DNA from: Neobacillus cucumis
Lineage (GTDB): Bacteria > Bacillota > Bacilli > Bacillales_B > DSM-18226
Direction: 5' to 3'
DNA: 64,000 bases
NCBI RefSeq assembly: GCF_016107705.1
Contig: NZ_JAEHGC010000001.1
Span: 372,001-436,000 of the forward strand
Both the position numbers and the translations under genes were made by a program. The stretch's first letter is position 1. Each line of letters starts with the position of its first letter. Below the pieces are notes generated by a model. The model saw only the letters and a program-made list of their open reading frames with translations. It was not told where the DNA came from and did not search any database. This document shows, one piece after another, positions 55,842-64,000 of this stretch.

Positions 55842-56840
55842 TTACTGCACAAATGAGTAGTCAATAATTTCATCAATATTCGGCTCATTATCGATTAATT
55901 TTTGCTGTTTCCAAAAATCTGCTCCTAATTTTGAGAGTTCATGTAATGGGCCAGGATGATCCTTAGTTCCAAAGTATTTTTTATTTCCCGCCTCATCATA
56001 AAACTGCACACCCTGCAATGACTCTTCTAATTCTGTTGGAGATTGCCCCATTGCCTTAGCCATAATTTTCAATGCATCTTCCTTATTTGTTTTATAGTAT
56101 TCGACTGCTTCAAACCAAGATTTTACTAAAGCTTTTACCGCTTTTGGGTTTTCTTTAGTGAAATCTTTTCTCATGGCAATCGTACTTGTAATGACGCCCG
56201 GGGAAGCAGCACTAGTCATTAATACGCTTCCAAAGTTTGTGTGTTTTGCTTTTGTTAACCACGGCTCCCAAGTAACGGCAGCATCTACTTTGTTCGCTAC
56301 GAATGCTGCACCTGCATCTCCAGCCGTCATGTTTTGTGCATCAATATCTTTAAAATCAATTCCCTCTTGCTTTAATAAATAAAGGAACCAAAAGAAACTT
56401 GCACCGCCGTCTGTCTGTACAGCAACACGCTTACCTTTCAAATCTTTCAAACTTTTAATTTCCTTCTTTGCTACAATCCCATCCCCGCCATGTGAATCGT
56501 CGAGCGCTACCACCTGAACGACCGGCACATTGCTTGCTGCAGTAACCACATGAGTGTCAACAGTTGAAGCAAATCCCTGCAGACGGTTTGCTGCAAGAGC
56601 GGTTCTACGATCCGTATTGCTTTCCATTTTCATCAAATTAACATTAATGCCATTCTTTTTGAAAAATCCTTTTTCCTGTGCAATGTATAGCGGAGAATAC
56701 CCAACCCAAGTGGCCACGCCTAAATTAATAACATCATTCTTTGCTGATTCCTTTTTTTCAGGCTTGGTGCTAGCGGTCCCCGAACATCCTGTCATGGCTA
56801 GTAATAAAATAATGAATACAATCAACCCAAATTTTCTCAT
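55842..56840 (-). CDS. ABC transporter substrate-binding lipoprotein (NMT1/TauA-like)
   Basis: The 332-aa protein has a lipoprotein signal ending LLLAMTGC (Cys19) and the NMT1/SsuA-like fold: WVGYSPLYIAQEKGFFKKNG, SLKDLKGKRVAVQTDGGASF and KVDAAVTWEPWL. Such proteins bind small sulfonates, nitrate, pyrimidines or similar anionic or N-containing solutes; the sequence does not settle which. It heads the importer operon that includes the di-iron protein. No TPP or other known riboswitch is apparent in its 169-bp upstream region. Confidence 0.93.
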   Translation of the reverse strand: MRKFGLIVFIILLLAMTGCSGTASTKPEKKESAKNDVINLGVATWVGYSPLYIAQEKGFFKKNGINVNLMKMESNTDRRTALAANRLQGFASTVDTHVVTAASNVPVVQVVALDDSHGGDGIVAKKEIKSLKDLKGKRVAVQTDGGASFFWFLYLLKQEGIDFKDIDAQNMTAGDAGAAFVANKVDAAVTWEPWLTKAKHTNFGSVLMTSAASPGVITSTIAMRKDFTKENPKAVKALVKSWFEAVEYYKTNKEDALKIMAKAMGQSPTELEESLQGVQFYDEAGNKKYFGTKDHPGPLHELSKLGADFWKQQKLIDNEPNIDEIIDYSFVQ

Positions 56841-57009
56841 TAAACTACCACCTTTTTAGAATTTTCAAAAAATTTAATATGCATAGGTTATTTATACAAT
56901 AATTTTTTATGAAAAAATGCAATTTTTTTACATAGGACAAGATACTGTACAAAAAAATAAATATTTACACCGTGGAAACCTTGTTATCCTTACCTGATAC
57001 AACTTACTT

Positions 57010-58419
57010 TTAATGCCATACCGTATGGAAAGTTCCTTCCCGATCATTTCGCTGGTATGTGTGTGCACCAAAATAATCTCGCTGGGCTTGGATAAGATTC
57101 GCTGGTAATGTTTCTGTCCGATAACTGTCATAGTAAGCTAATGCACTTGAAAATGCCGGTACTGCAACACCTTGCTCGATGGATAGTGTAACCACTTGTC
57201 TTAGAGCAGATTGGTAGTTTTCTACAATGTCTCTAAAATAAGAATCTAGTAATAAGTTAGATAGATTAGAATCCCGATCATAAGCATCTTTAATTTTTTG
57301 TAAGAATTGTGCCCTAATAATACAGCCTCCTCTAAAAATCATGGCAATATCTCCATAGTGGAGGTTCCAGTCATATTCTTCTGATGCCAAACGCATTTGA
57401 GCAAATCCTTGTGCATAAGAACAAATTTTACTCATATATAATGCCTTCCGTACAGCTTCAATTAGCTCTTCTCTATTACCTTCAAACTTCCTTATTTCTG
57501 GACCATTTAATAACTTGCTTGCCTTAACTCGTTCATCTTTCATGGCAGATATATAGCGGGCAAACACAGATTCCGTAATAATTGGAAGTGGAACGCCTAA
57601 ATCCAAAGCACTTTGACTTGTCCATTTACCGGTGCCCTTTTGACCTGCAGAATCTAATATAACCTCAACTATTGGTTTACCTGTTGCATGATCCATCTTC
57701 GTAAAAATATCAGCGGTAATTTCGATTAGATAACTATCTAATTCCCCCTTGTTCCATTCTGCAAAAACCACATGAAGTTCTTGCGCTTGTAATCCCAACA
57801 CATGTTTCAAAATAAAATAGGCTTCAGAGATCAACTGCATATCCCCGTATTCAATTCCATTGTGAACCATTTTTACATAATGTCCGGCGCCATCAGGACC
57901 AATATAGGTACAGCAAGGATCTCCATTTACTTTTGCAGAAATTGCTTCAAAGATTTCTTTTACCAATTCATATGCAGCTTTTTGGCCGCCTGGCATGATG
58001 GAAGGACCTTTCAATGCCCCTTCTTCTCCACCAGAAACACCTGTTCCGATAAAATGGACACCCATATCCTCCAATTCCTTATTCCGTTTAATCGTATCCT
58101 GGAAAAAAGTATTGCCGCCATCAATGATAATATCCCCCTTCTCAAGATAAGGTTTTAAAGAATTAATGATGGCATCTGTTGGTGTGCCTGCTTTCACCAT
58201 TAATAAAATTTTCCGCGGACGTTCTAATGACTCAATAAATTCTTTAATTTCATAAGTCCCAATAAAATTCTTCCCCTCTGCTTCACGCTTTAAAAACGCT
58301 TCTGTTTTTTCCGAAGAACGGTTATACACGGATACCGAGTAACCTCTGCTTTCGATATTTAATGCAAGATTTTTTCCCATAACCGCTAAACCAATAACCC
58401 CAATCTGACTCTTCACCAT
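57010..58419 (-). CDS. gnd: 6-phosphogluconate dehydrogenase, decarboxylating
   Basis: NADP-dependent conversion of 6-phosphogluconate to ribulose-5-phosphate and CO2. The 469-aa protein is the GndA type: [50 protein letters not shown] and the C-terminal [12 protein letters not shown] 58419 is 6 nt after AAGGAAGG. It is third in zwf-pgi-gnd. In this setting its product, ribulose-5-phosphate, is the acceptor for formaldehyde in the HxlA reaction. Confidence 0.96.
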   Translation of the reverse strand: MVKSQIGVIGLAVMGKNLALNIESRGYSVSVYNRSSEKTEAFLKREAEGKNFIGTYEIKEFIESLERPRKILLMVKAGTPTDAIINSLKPYLEKGDIIIDGGNTFFQDTIKRNKELEDMGVHFIGTGVSGGEEGALKGPSIMPGGQKAAYELVKEIFEAISAKVNGDPCCTYIGPDGAGHYVKMVHNGIEYGDMQLISEAYFILKHVLGLQAQELHVVFAEWNKGELDSYLIEITADIFTKMDHATGKPIVEVILDSAGQKGTGKWTSQSALDLGVPLPIITESVFARYISAMKDERVKASKLLNGPEIRKFEGNREELIEAVRKALYMSKICSYAQGFAQMRLASEEYDWNLHYGDIAMIFRGGCIIRAQFLQKIKDAYDRDSNLSNLLLDSYFRDIVENYQSALRQVVTLSIEQGVAVPAFSSALAYYDSYRTETLPANLIQAQRDYFGAHTYQRNDREGTFHTVWH

Positions 58420-58446
58420 TTTCATCCTTCCTTTCAAATATTTCGC

Positions 58447-59778
58447 TTATAACCTTGCCTCAAGCTCTTTCTTTTCCTTTTCAAAGCCTGGTTTTCCAAG
58501 TAAAGCAAACATATTCTTCTTGTAGGCTTCAACCCCCGGCTGATCAAATGGATTCACACCAAGAAGATGTCCACTAATCCCACACGCCTTTTCGAAAAAG
58601 TAAATCATTTCACCAATGGAAAATTCAGTTATTTCATCTAGTTCTATAATTAAGTTTGGTACCCCGCCATCAATATGTGCTAATACAGTACCTTGAAATG
58701 CCTTTTTATTGACTACATCCATGGTCTTTTCAGCTAGGAAGTTTAAACCATCAATATCTTCTATGTCACTTTGAATCAACCATTCTACCTTAGGTTTTCT
58801 AATCTGTATAACCGTTTCAAATAAATTGCGTCTGCCTTCCTGCACATATTGACCCATGGAATGCAGATCAGTTGAAAAATCAACAGCGGCTGGAAAAAGA
58901 CCTTTCTGATCTTTCCCTTCACTTTCCCCAAAGAGCTGCTTCCACCATTCCGCAACATAATGCATGGATGGTTCATAATTAACCAATAATTCGATTTCCT
59001 TGCCTTTGTTGTAAAAGGCATTACGAACAGCCGCATATTGATAGCATTCATTGGTTAAAAGCTCCGGGTTGTTAAATCTATGACAGGCCTCTCTAGCCCC
59101 TTCCATTATGCGATCGATATCCAATCCGGCTGTGGCAATAGGCAAAAGGCCGACTGCAGTCAGCACAGAGTATCTTCCGCCAATATTATCCGGAATGACA
59201 AAAGTTTGATATCCTTCTTCGTCTGCAAGCTTTTTTAAAGCGCCCTTTTCTTGATCAGTGGTCGCAAAAATACGTTTTCTTGCCTCATCCTTCCCATAGC
59301 GTTTCTCCATATAGTTACGGAAAATGCGGAAGGCGATTGCCGGTTCTGTCGTTGTGCCAGATTTTGAGATGACATTAATCGAGATTTCTTTTCCTTCCAA
59401 GTGCTCTAATAGTTCGGAAATGTAAGTTGAACTAATATTATGGCCTGCATAATAAATTTGGGTATTTCCTTCCATTTGGTTATGAAAGGTATGGGACAAT
59501 GCATCAATTACTGCCCTGGCACCCAAATAAGAGCCGCCAATTCCAATGACAATTAGAGCATCGGAATTTTTTCGAATCCAGCCTGCAGCTTCTTTTATTC
59601 CCTCAAATTCTTCTTTATCATAAGAAATTGGCCAATCTACCCAGCCAAGAAAGTCAGATCCGGGTCCGTGCTTTTCATGTAACATGGAATGGGCTGTTTT
59701 CACAAATTCACTTAAATGTTCTACTTCATTTTTTTTCATAAATGTTAATGCTTTGGTATAATCAAAAGAAATTGCCAA
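58447..59778 (-). CDS. pgi: Glucose-6-phosphate isomerase
   Basis: Interconverts fructose-6-phosphate and glucose-6-phosphate, 443 aa. [30 protein letters not shown], the catalytic Glu near [10 protein letters not shown] and the His in HIDGGVPN are present. TTG start at 59778 after GGGGGAGGAG. Downstream of zwf by 54 nt and upstream of gnd by 27 nt, it supplies glucose-6-phosphate from the fructose-6-phosphate made by HxlB. Confidence 0.96.
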   Translation of the reverse strand: MAISFDYTKALTFMKKNEVEHLSEFVKTAHSMLHEKHGPGSDFLGWVDWPISYDKEEFEGIKEAAGWIRKNSDALIVIGIGGSYLGARAVIDALSHTFHNQMEGNTQIYYAGHNISSTYISELLEHLEGKEISINVISKSGTTTEPAIAFRIFRNYMEKRYGKDEARKRIFATTDQEKGALKKLADEEGYQTFVIPDNIGGRYSVLTAVGLLPIATAGLDIDRIMEGAREACHRFNNPELLTNECYQYAAVRNAFYNKGKEIELLVNYEPSMHYVAEWWKQLFGESEGKDQKGLFPAAVDFSTDLHSMGQYVQEGRRNLFETVIQIRKPKVEWLIQSDIEDIDGLNFLAEKTMDVVNKKAFQGTVLAHIDGGVPNLIIELDEITEFSIGEMIYFFEKACGISGHLLGVNPFDQPGVEAYKKNMFALLGKPGFEKEKKELEARL

Positions 59779-59832
59779 TTTTTATCTTCTCCTCCCCCAA
59801 ATTTATATATCAAATTGGTGATAGAATATTAT

Positions 59833-61362
59833 TTACCACCAATGAAATCCATCCTCGGCTAATAATTGCTGTGATTCATCCGGACCCATTGAACCCGACT
59901 GATAATGATGCAATGGGAGGATATTTTCTTCAAATGCTTTCAAAATTGGTTGTACCCACTTCCAAGATAATTCCACTTCATTCCAATTCGCAAAGAATGT
60001 CTGGTCGCCGCGCAGTGCATCAAAAATTAACATTTCATAGGCTTCCGGCACATTTTTTTCTGTAGATAAGAAATCCACTGTAAAAGGCTCTAACTTTCCA
60101 TTATTTAATGGATTTTTACTATTCAGTTGGAAGGAAACACCTTGATTCGGACTAATCTCTATCATTAAAAGGTTTGGAGGGATTTCTTCATTGCGGTCCA
60201 TGTATATATCCTTTTTCGGATTTTTATATTCAATTACAACCCTTGTCGATTTGTCCCACATTCTTTTACCTGTCCGAATATAAAAGGGGACACCACCCCA
60301 AAAAGAATTATCAATCCACAATCGTGCTGCAATAAATGTATCGCTAGTGGAAGAATCTCGAACCCCCGGTTCTTCTTGATATCCTACAACCGGGTCACCA
60401 TCAATTTTCCCCGCAACATATTGTCCGCGAACTACATTTAAACCCACATCACTTTTCTGTAAAGGTCTTAATGATTCGATAACCTCTCTTTTAACATTTC
60501 GGATTTCCTTTGAGTTCATCCGGTTAGGCAGGTGCATGGCTGTCATCATCAAAATTTGCAGCATATGATTTTGAAACATATCCCGAATTGCCCCTGCCTG
60601 GTCATAATAGCCCGCCCTCTCTTCTACCCCAACTGTTTCACTTGCTGTTATTTGAACATTTGCAATGTGTTGGTTGTTCCATAAGGTTTGCAGGACTGGA
60701 TTAGCAAATCCTAAGGCCTCTAAGTTCTGAACCATTGGCTTTCCAAGGTAATGATCAATCCGAAAAATCTCTTCCTCTTGAAATGCTTTCCCTAATTTTT
60801 GATTAAGGATTCTTGCTGACTCTAAGTCATGTCCAAACGGCTTTTCAATTATGAGACGTTTCCAACCTTTTGATTCATCGAGTCCACTTTCCTTGATATT
60901 AGTTGTAATGATATCAACAAATTTTGGTGCAACAGATAAATAAAATAAACGATTTTCCGGAATATTAAACTCTTCCTCGCGTTTTTGAATGGCATCGATT
61001 AGCGTTATATACCCATTTGTATTCGTGACATCTAAAGAGCAAAAATGAAATAATCGGAGAAACTTTTCCGTTTTCGCAGTATCATTTTCAAAACGTCTAG
61101 AAAACGTTCGCAAGGATTCTTTTACATAATTTCGAAATATCGCATCAGACCAATCCCTCCTGCCTATTCCAACAATAGAGAACGAGTTAGGCATTTTTTC
61201 ATCTAAAAATAAATTATAAAGCGCAGGGTATATTTTCCGCTTTGCTAAATCCCCCGATGCTCCAAATAGAACAAAGGTCATCGAGTCCAGTTTCAAATTC
61301 TTAATGTCATCGAGAGCATTTTCATCACAATAAACGTCTCGATGAATTGTTACGTCATTCAT
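59833..61362 (-). CDS. zwf: Glucose-6-phosphate 1-dehydrogenase
   Basis: First oxidative pentose phosphate step, 509 aa. LFGASGDLAKRKIYPALYNL binds NADP, and IEKPFGHDL and RIDHYLGKPMVQN carry the catalytic residues. GGAGGG precedes the ATG. First in zwf-pgi-gnd and divergent from hxlR. Its promoter lies next to the 41-bp element shared with hxlA, so it is probably induced together with the RuMP enzymes. Confidence 0.96.
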   Translation of the reverse strand: MNDVTIHRDVYCDENALDDIKNLKLDSMTFVLFGASGDLAKRKIYPALYNLFLDEKMPNSFSIVGIGRRDWSDAIFRNYVKESLRTFSRRFENDTAKTEKFLRLFHFCSLDVTNTNGYITLIDAIQKREEEFNIPENRLFYLSVAPKFVDIITTNIKESGLDESKGWKRLIIEKPFGHDLESARILNQKLGKAFQEEEIFRIDHYLGKPMVQNLEALGFANPVLQTLWNNQHIANVQITASETVGVEERAGYYDQAGAIRDMFQNHMLQILMMTAMHLPNRMNSKEIRNVKREVIESLRPLQKSDVGLNVVRGQYVAGKIDGDPVVGYQEEPGVRDSSTSDTFIAARLWIDNSFWGGVPFYIRTGKRMWDKSTRVVIEYKNPKKDIYMDRNEEIPPNLLMIEISPNQGVSFQLNSKNPLNNGKLEPFTVDFLSTEKNVPEAYEMLIFDALRGDQTFFANWNEVELSWKWVQPILKAFEENILPLHHYQSGSMGPDESQQLLAEDGFHWW

Positions 61363-61447
61363 TCGATTCCCTCCTAATTTTTTCTTAAAAGGCTAAGAAA
61401 GTGATAGTTTTGTAAAGTTTCTTACCTATTAAGTTTTCAGCATATTC

Positions 61448-61476
61448 AGTATAATTTGGTTATGAAAGATTTGTAA
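61448..61476 (-). promoter_or_regulatory. Candidate zwf promoter
   Basis: On the minus strand TTACAA (61471-61476) and TATACT (61448-61453) are 17 bp apart. The conserved element abuts the -35 box, as at hxlA. On the plus strand a TATAAT at 61450-61455 could serve hxlR, with a poor -35. Confidence 0.65.
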
Positions 61477-61515
61477 GTACGCACTTTAATCTCATATAGT
61501 GACAAAATGTATACC
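61475..61515 (-). promoter_or_regulatory. 41-bp conserved element upstream of zwf, probable HxlR site
   Basis: Read on the minus strand it is GGTATAC..TTTT..CACTATATGAG.TTAAAGTGCGTACTT, identical at 37 of 41 positions to the element before hxlA (62041-62081). It ends at the zwf -35 box. HxlR is known to activate hxlAB in B. subtilis through sites upstream of the promoter. It would also lie in the hxlR leader, so autoregulation is possible. Confidence 0.75.
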
Positions 61516-61540
61516 ATTAAGAAAATTAGGAGGGAATAAA

Positions 61541-61912
61541 ATGGGTCATATTTGTGGAAAATCATATAACTGTGAAAAGGAATTAACACTCGCTATTATA
61601 GGGGGTAAATGGAAAATGCTTATTATGTGGCATTTAGGCAAGGAAGGAACAAAGAGGTTTAATGAATTAAGATCACTTATTCCTGAAATTACGCAAAGAA
61701 TGCTTGTAAACCAATTACGAGAACTGGAAGAAGACCTCATTGTTTCTAGAAAAGTGTATCCTGTTGTTCCTCCTAAAGTGGAGTATTCACTAACAAAACA
61801 AGGGGAAACCTTATTGCCCATTCTTGAGTCAATGTATAATTGGGGGAAAAATTATTTGGAGAATGTCATAGAAAATCCAGAACCATTGAGAAAGTCTATG
61901 AAAAAAATTTAA
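61541..61912 (+). CDS. hxlR: HxlR transcriptional activator
   Basis: The 123-aa winged-helix protein is the formaldehyde-responsive activator of hxl[30 protein letters not shown] includes a Cys pair at 5 and 10 (a Cys near the N-terminus is the conserved formaldehyde sensor in HxlR proteins), and the recognition helix is in [19 protein letters not shown]. The ATG at 61541 follows TAGGAGGG; an upstream GTG at 61499 lies in the operator and is rejected. Transcribed away from zwf and towards hxlA, with its own terminator. Confidence 0.93.
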   Translation: MGHICGKSYNCEKELTLAIIGGKWKMLIMWHLGKEGTKRFNELRSLIPEITQRMLVNQLRELEEDLIVSRKVYPVVPPKVEYSLTKQGETLLPILESMYNWGKNYLENVIENPEPLRKSMKKI

Positions 61913-61916
61913 ATCT

Positions 61917-61968
61917 AAAAAACCACATGCAGCTAATCTGATATTAGCAAACATGTGGTTTTTTTGTT
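61917..61968 (+). terminator. Terminator after hxlR
   Basis: AAACCACATG (about 61920-61929) pairs with CATGTGGTTT (61952-61961), with a nested GCTAAT/ATTAGC stem and T7 run. Confidence 0.88.
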
Positions 61969-62040
61969 TCTATAAAGCATACGTCTTTATATAATTTTCA
62001 TCAAAAAACACCTCTAACTTCTTAATATTCCACTTCTCTA

Positions 62041-62081
62041 GGTATACTTTTTAGCACTATATGAGTTTAAAGTGCGTACTT
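62041..62081 (+). promoter_or_regulatory. 41-bp conserved element upstream of hxlA, probable HxlR site
   Basis: Same element as 61475-61515 in inverted orientation, so that both point the same way relative to the promoter they precede. GTATACTT (62042-62049) and GCGTACTT (62074-62081) inside it are imperfect direct repeats 32 bp apart, about three helical turns. Confidence 0.75.
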
Positions 62082-62108
62082 CCTTTTTCGAAAAGTCAAA
62101 TCTAAAAT
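62080..62108 (+). promoter_or_regulatory. hxlAB promoter
   Basis: Weak -35 TTCCTT (62080-62085), 17 bp spacer and good -10 TAAAAT (62103-62108). The poor -35 next to the operator fits an activator-dependent promoter. Confidence 0.65.
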
Positions 62109-62159
62109 AAAGGTGTGCTAGAAGATTTTGAAAAATAAAAAAACAGGAGTGAAGAATTC

Positions 62160-62801
62160 ATGGAACTACAATTAGCTTTAGATCTTGTTAATATCCCAGA
62201 AGGTATCGAGGTGGTAAAGGAAGTAGCAGCGCATATTGATATCGTCGAGATTGGTACACCTGTTGTCATTAATGAAGGGCTTAGAGCTGTAAAAGAAATT
62301 AAACAAGCATTTCCATCTTTAAAAGTTTTAGCCGATTTGAAAATTATGGATGCAGGTGCATACGAAGTAATGAAGGCTTCAGAAGCAGGTGCTGATATTA
62401 TCACTGTTCTAGGTGCTACAGACAATTCAACCATTAAAGGTGCTGTAGAAGAAGCAAGAAAGCAAGGTACCAAAATCCTTATCGATATGATCAATGTTAA
62501 AAATCTAGAACAACGGGCAAAAGAAGTTGATGAATTAGGTGTCGATTATATTTGTGTGCACACAGGCTATGACCTTCAAGCTGAGGGAGAAAGCCCGTTT
62601 GAACAGCTTCAGACTATTAAGCGCGTTGTAAAAAATGCAAAAACAGCTGTAGCAGGCGGCATTAAATTAAATACACTGCCTGAAGTTGTACAATCCCAGC
62701 CAGACCTTGTTATTGTCGGTGGCGGTATTACAGGCCAAGAAGATAAAAAAGCAGTGGCTGCCAAAATGCAAGAATTAATCAAAGAAAAAGCTCATGCATA
62801 A
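62160..62801 (+). CDS. hxlA: 3-hexulose-6-phosphate synthase
   Basis: Fixes formaldehyde onto ribulose-5-phosphate. The 213-aa TIM-barrel starts MELQLALDLVNIPEG and has the metal-binding EIGTPVV, LADLKIMDAGAYE and GADIITVLGA, VHTGYD and VAGGIKLNTLP, all close to B. subtilis HxlA. AGGAGTG precedes the ATG. It is followed by hxlB after 17 nt. Role: formaldehyde detoxification or assimilation. Confidence 0.97.
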   Translation: MELQLALDLVNIPEGIEVVKEVAAHIDIVEIGTPVVINEGLRAVKEIKQAFPSLKVLADLKIMDAGAYEVMKASEAGADIITVLGATDNSTIKGAVEEARKQGTKILIDMINVKNLEQRAKEVDELGVDYICVHTGYDLQAEGESPFEQLQTIKRVVKNAKTAVAGGIKLNTLPEVVQSQPDLVIVGGGITGQEDKKAVAAKMQELIKEKAHA

Positions 62802-62818
62802 AAAGGAAGATGAGTCAT

Positions 62819-63376
62819 ATGCAAACGACTGAATACTTAAGTGAAATTATTCAAGAGTTACATCAAACCTCTTCCTTAATCGCAGATGAAGATGCCGAAA
62901 AGTTAGTAAAGGCTATTTTTGAATCTAAGAAAATTTTTGTAGCAGGAGCAGGCAGGTCTGGATTCATGTCTAAATCCTTTGCAATGCGGATGATGCACAT
63001 GGGGGTAGATGCCTATGTGGTCGGGGAAACTGTAACAGCAAACATGGAAAAAGATGATTTATTAATTATTGCATCCGGCTCAGGAGAAACAAAAGGTTTG
63101 GTTTCAATGGCTGAGAAAGCAAGGAAAATTGGCGGAAAAGTCGCTGCTGTAACGATTTTTCCTGATTCAACGATTGGAAGTTTAGCGAATTTCGCTGTTA
63201 AATTGCCCGGGGCCCCAAAAGACCAGTCCGAAAGCGACTTTAAAACGATTCAGCCGATGGGATCATTATTTGAACAAACACTTTTATTATTCCTTGATGC
63301 CGTTATTTTAAGATTTATGAACAAAAAAGGTCTCAATTCTCATACAATGTATGGAAAACATGCTAATCTTGAATAA
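62819..63376 (+). CDS. hxlB: 6-phospho-3-hexuloisomerase
   Basis: Isomerises hexulose-6-phosphate to fructose-6-phosphate, 185 aa. SIS-domain motifs are VAGAGRSGFMSKSFAMRMMH, IIASGSGETKGLV and the C-terminal TIQPMGSLFEQTLLLFLDAV. ATG 62819 matches the B. subtilis start; the ATG three codons earlier is too close to AAGGA. Confidence 0.97.
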   Translation: MQTTEYLSEIIQELHQTSSLIADEDAEKLVKAIFESKKIFVAGAGRSGFMSKSFAMRMMHMGVDAYVVGETVTANMEKDDLLIIASGSGETKGLVSMAEKARKIGGKVAAVTIFPDSTIGSLANFAVKLPGAPKDQSESDFKTIQPMGSLFEQTLLLFLDAVILRFMNKKGLNSHTMYGKHANLE

Positions 63377-63391
63377 AAATTAACTCTTTAC

Positions 63392-63424
63392 AAAAAGCTC
63401 TCGCTAAAAAGCGAGAGCTTTATT
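63392..63424. terminator. Bidirectional terminator, hxlB/fni
   Basis: Perfect 10-bp stem AGCTCTCGCT/AGCGAGAGCT (63396-63405 with 63410-63419), with loop AAAA. Confidence 0.92.
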
Positions 63425-64000
63425 TTATACGGCGCTGACTATATATTTTTGTATCAAAACCTCTTTGGTTTAACCAATGGTAGGTATGCCCGGTAATCAT
63501 TACAGGAGCACGTTGTAATTCTGAAATAGATTTTGCCCCAATTGCGGTCATAATCATCACTAAATCCTGGTGAAAGCGATGAATCTCTTCCTGTAGTGCT
63601 TCTCTCCCGTTCTTTACGAGTAATCGCAAAAAATGACCTGACATCCCAACTGCATTAGCTCCAATAGCGAGCCCTTTTGCAATGTCATGACTGGAGCGAA
63701 AACCACCCGAGCCAATAATTGAAATTGGGTTTGAATGGTTAGATGCTTCAAGGATTGAGATAGCCGTAGGGATCCCCCATTCATTGAAAAAAGGAAGCGG
63801 TTTCCTATTACGCTTATTTTCGATTTCTGCAAAATTTGTCCCGCCAAAACCGCCTACGTCTACAGCTGAAACCCCAATAGATGAAAGCCTTTCAACTGTT
63901 TCTTTACACATTCCAAAGCCAACTTCTTTCGCAATTACAGGTACATCAACCGCTTCCACGATCATTTCAATCCGTTTCATCGCACCAGAAAAATCCCTGT
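63420..64000 (-). CDS. fni: Type 2 isopentenyl-diphosphate delta-isomerase (5' end outside)
   Basis: FMN-dependent isomerase of isopentenyl diphosphate. The visible C-terminal 193 residues begin in RDFSGAMKRIE and include VGGFGGTNFAEIE, IGSGGFRSSHDIAKGLAIGANAVGM, the FMN phosphate-binding region. The frame is open through base 64000, so the start is beyond the window. It is the backbone gene on the right border of the accessory region (order der-yphA-fni in B. subtilis). Confidence 0.93.
   Translation of the reverse strand, partial: RDFSGAMKRIEMIVEAVDVPVIAKEVGFGMCKETVERLSSIGVSAVDVGGFGGTNFAEIENKRNRKPLPFFNEWGIPTAISILEASNHSNPISIIGSGGFRSSHDIAKGLAIGANAVGMSGHFLRLLVKNGREALQEEIHRFHQDLVMIMTAIGAKSISELQRAPVMITGHTYHWLNQRGFDTKIYSQRRIK

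Noticed and set aside
56841..57009. TPP, S-box or T-box leader before the ABC importer
   Set aside because: No characteristic conserved segments or terminator hairpin seen in this 169-bp A/T-rich region.
61499..61540. Upstream GTG start for hxlR
   Set aside because: It lies in the conserved operator, has no ribosome site and would add residues not typical of HxlR; the ATG at 61541 has TAGGAGGG.

Overview
The window is a chromosomal segment of a low-GC, endospore-forming Bacillaceae (Bacillus/Neobacillus type). The evidence is the near-intact Bacillus subtilis-type gene order (ponA-ypoC-nth-dnaD, aspB-ypmB-ypmA-dinG-pan, birA-cca-bsh-mgsA-dapB, ypj genes, qcr, ypi genes, aro-tyr-his, ndk-hep-men, mtrB-folE-hbs-spoIVA-yphFE-gpsA-der-yphA-ypzI and finally fni), sporulation genes (spoIVA, ypjB), bacillithiol synthesis genes, strong GGAGG-type ribosome binding sites and many TTG/GTG starts. 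Most genes lie on the minus strand.

1-45 kb is the conserved backbone. It holds cell-wall synthesis (ponA, truncated at the window edge), DNA repair and replication (nth, dnaD, dinG), pantothenate synthesis (panBCD behind a structured leader), biotin ligase, CCA transferase, bacillithiol (bshA, bshB1), methylglyoxal synthase, lysine synthesis (dapB), the menaquinol:cytochrome c reductase (qcrABC), the shikimate/Tyr/Phe genes (aroC-aroB-aroH-hisC-tyrA-aroA), menaquinone/heptaprenyl synthesis, folE, HU and spore coat morphogenesis. Differences from the usual order: trpEDCFBA is missing between aroH and hisC although the TRAP gene mtrB is present, asnS is missing between dnaD and aspB, and two probable pseudo-enzymes (a metallo-beta-lactamase-like secreted protein and an amidohydrolase-like protein) are inserted.

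45.2-63.4 kb is an accessory block between ypzI and fni. It has two parts. Part A (45.3-56.8 kb) contains two paralogous cassettes, each a HisC-like aminotransferase followed by a D-2-hydroxyacid dehydrogenase, a YuiF/NhaC-type permease preceded by a 26-codon hydrophobic ORF, an orphan YesN-type response regulator, a ferritin-like di-iron protein and a TauABC/SsuABC-type ABC importer. Together they look like an undescribed uptake and conversion pathway for an amino-acid-like compound. Part B (57.0-63.4 kb) is a complete formaldehyde ribulose-monophosphate (RuMP) module: zwf-pgi-gnd on one strand and hxlR, hxlA-hxlB on the other. A 41-bp conserved element, 37/41 identical, sits immediately upstream of both the zwf and the hxlA promoters with the same spacing to the -35/-10 boxes, which suggests that HxlR controls both arms and so runs a dissimilatory RuMP cycle.

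No rRNA, tRNA, CRISPR array, transposase or phage gene was seen. Two GC-rich intergenic dispersed-repeat-like elements are present. All functions are inferred from sequence recognition without database searches.
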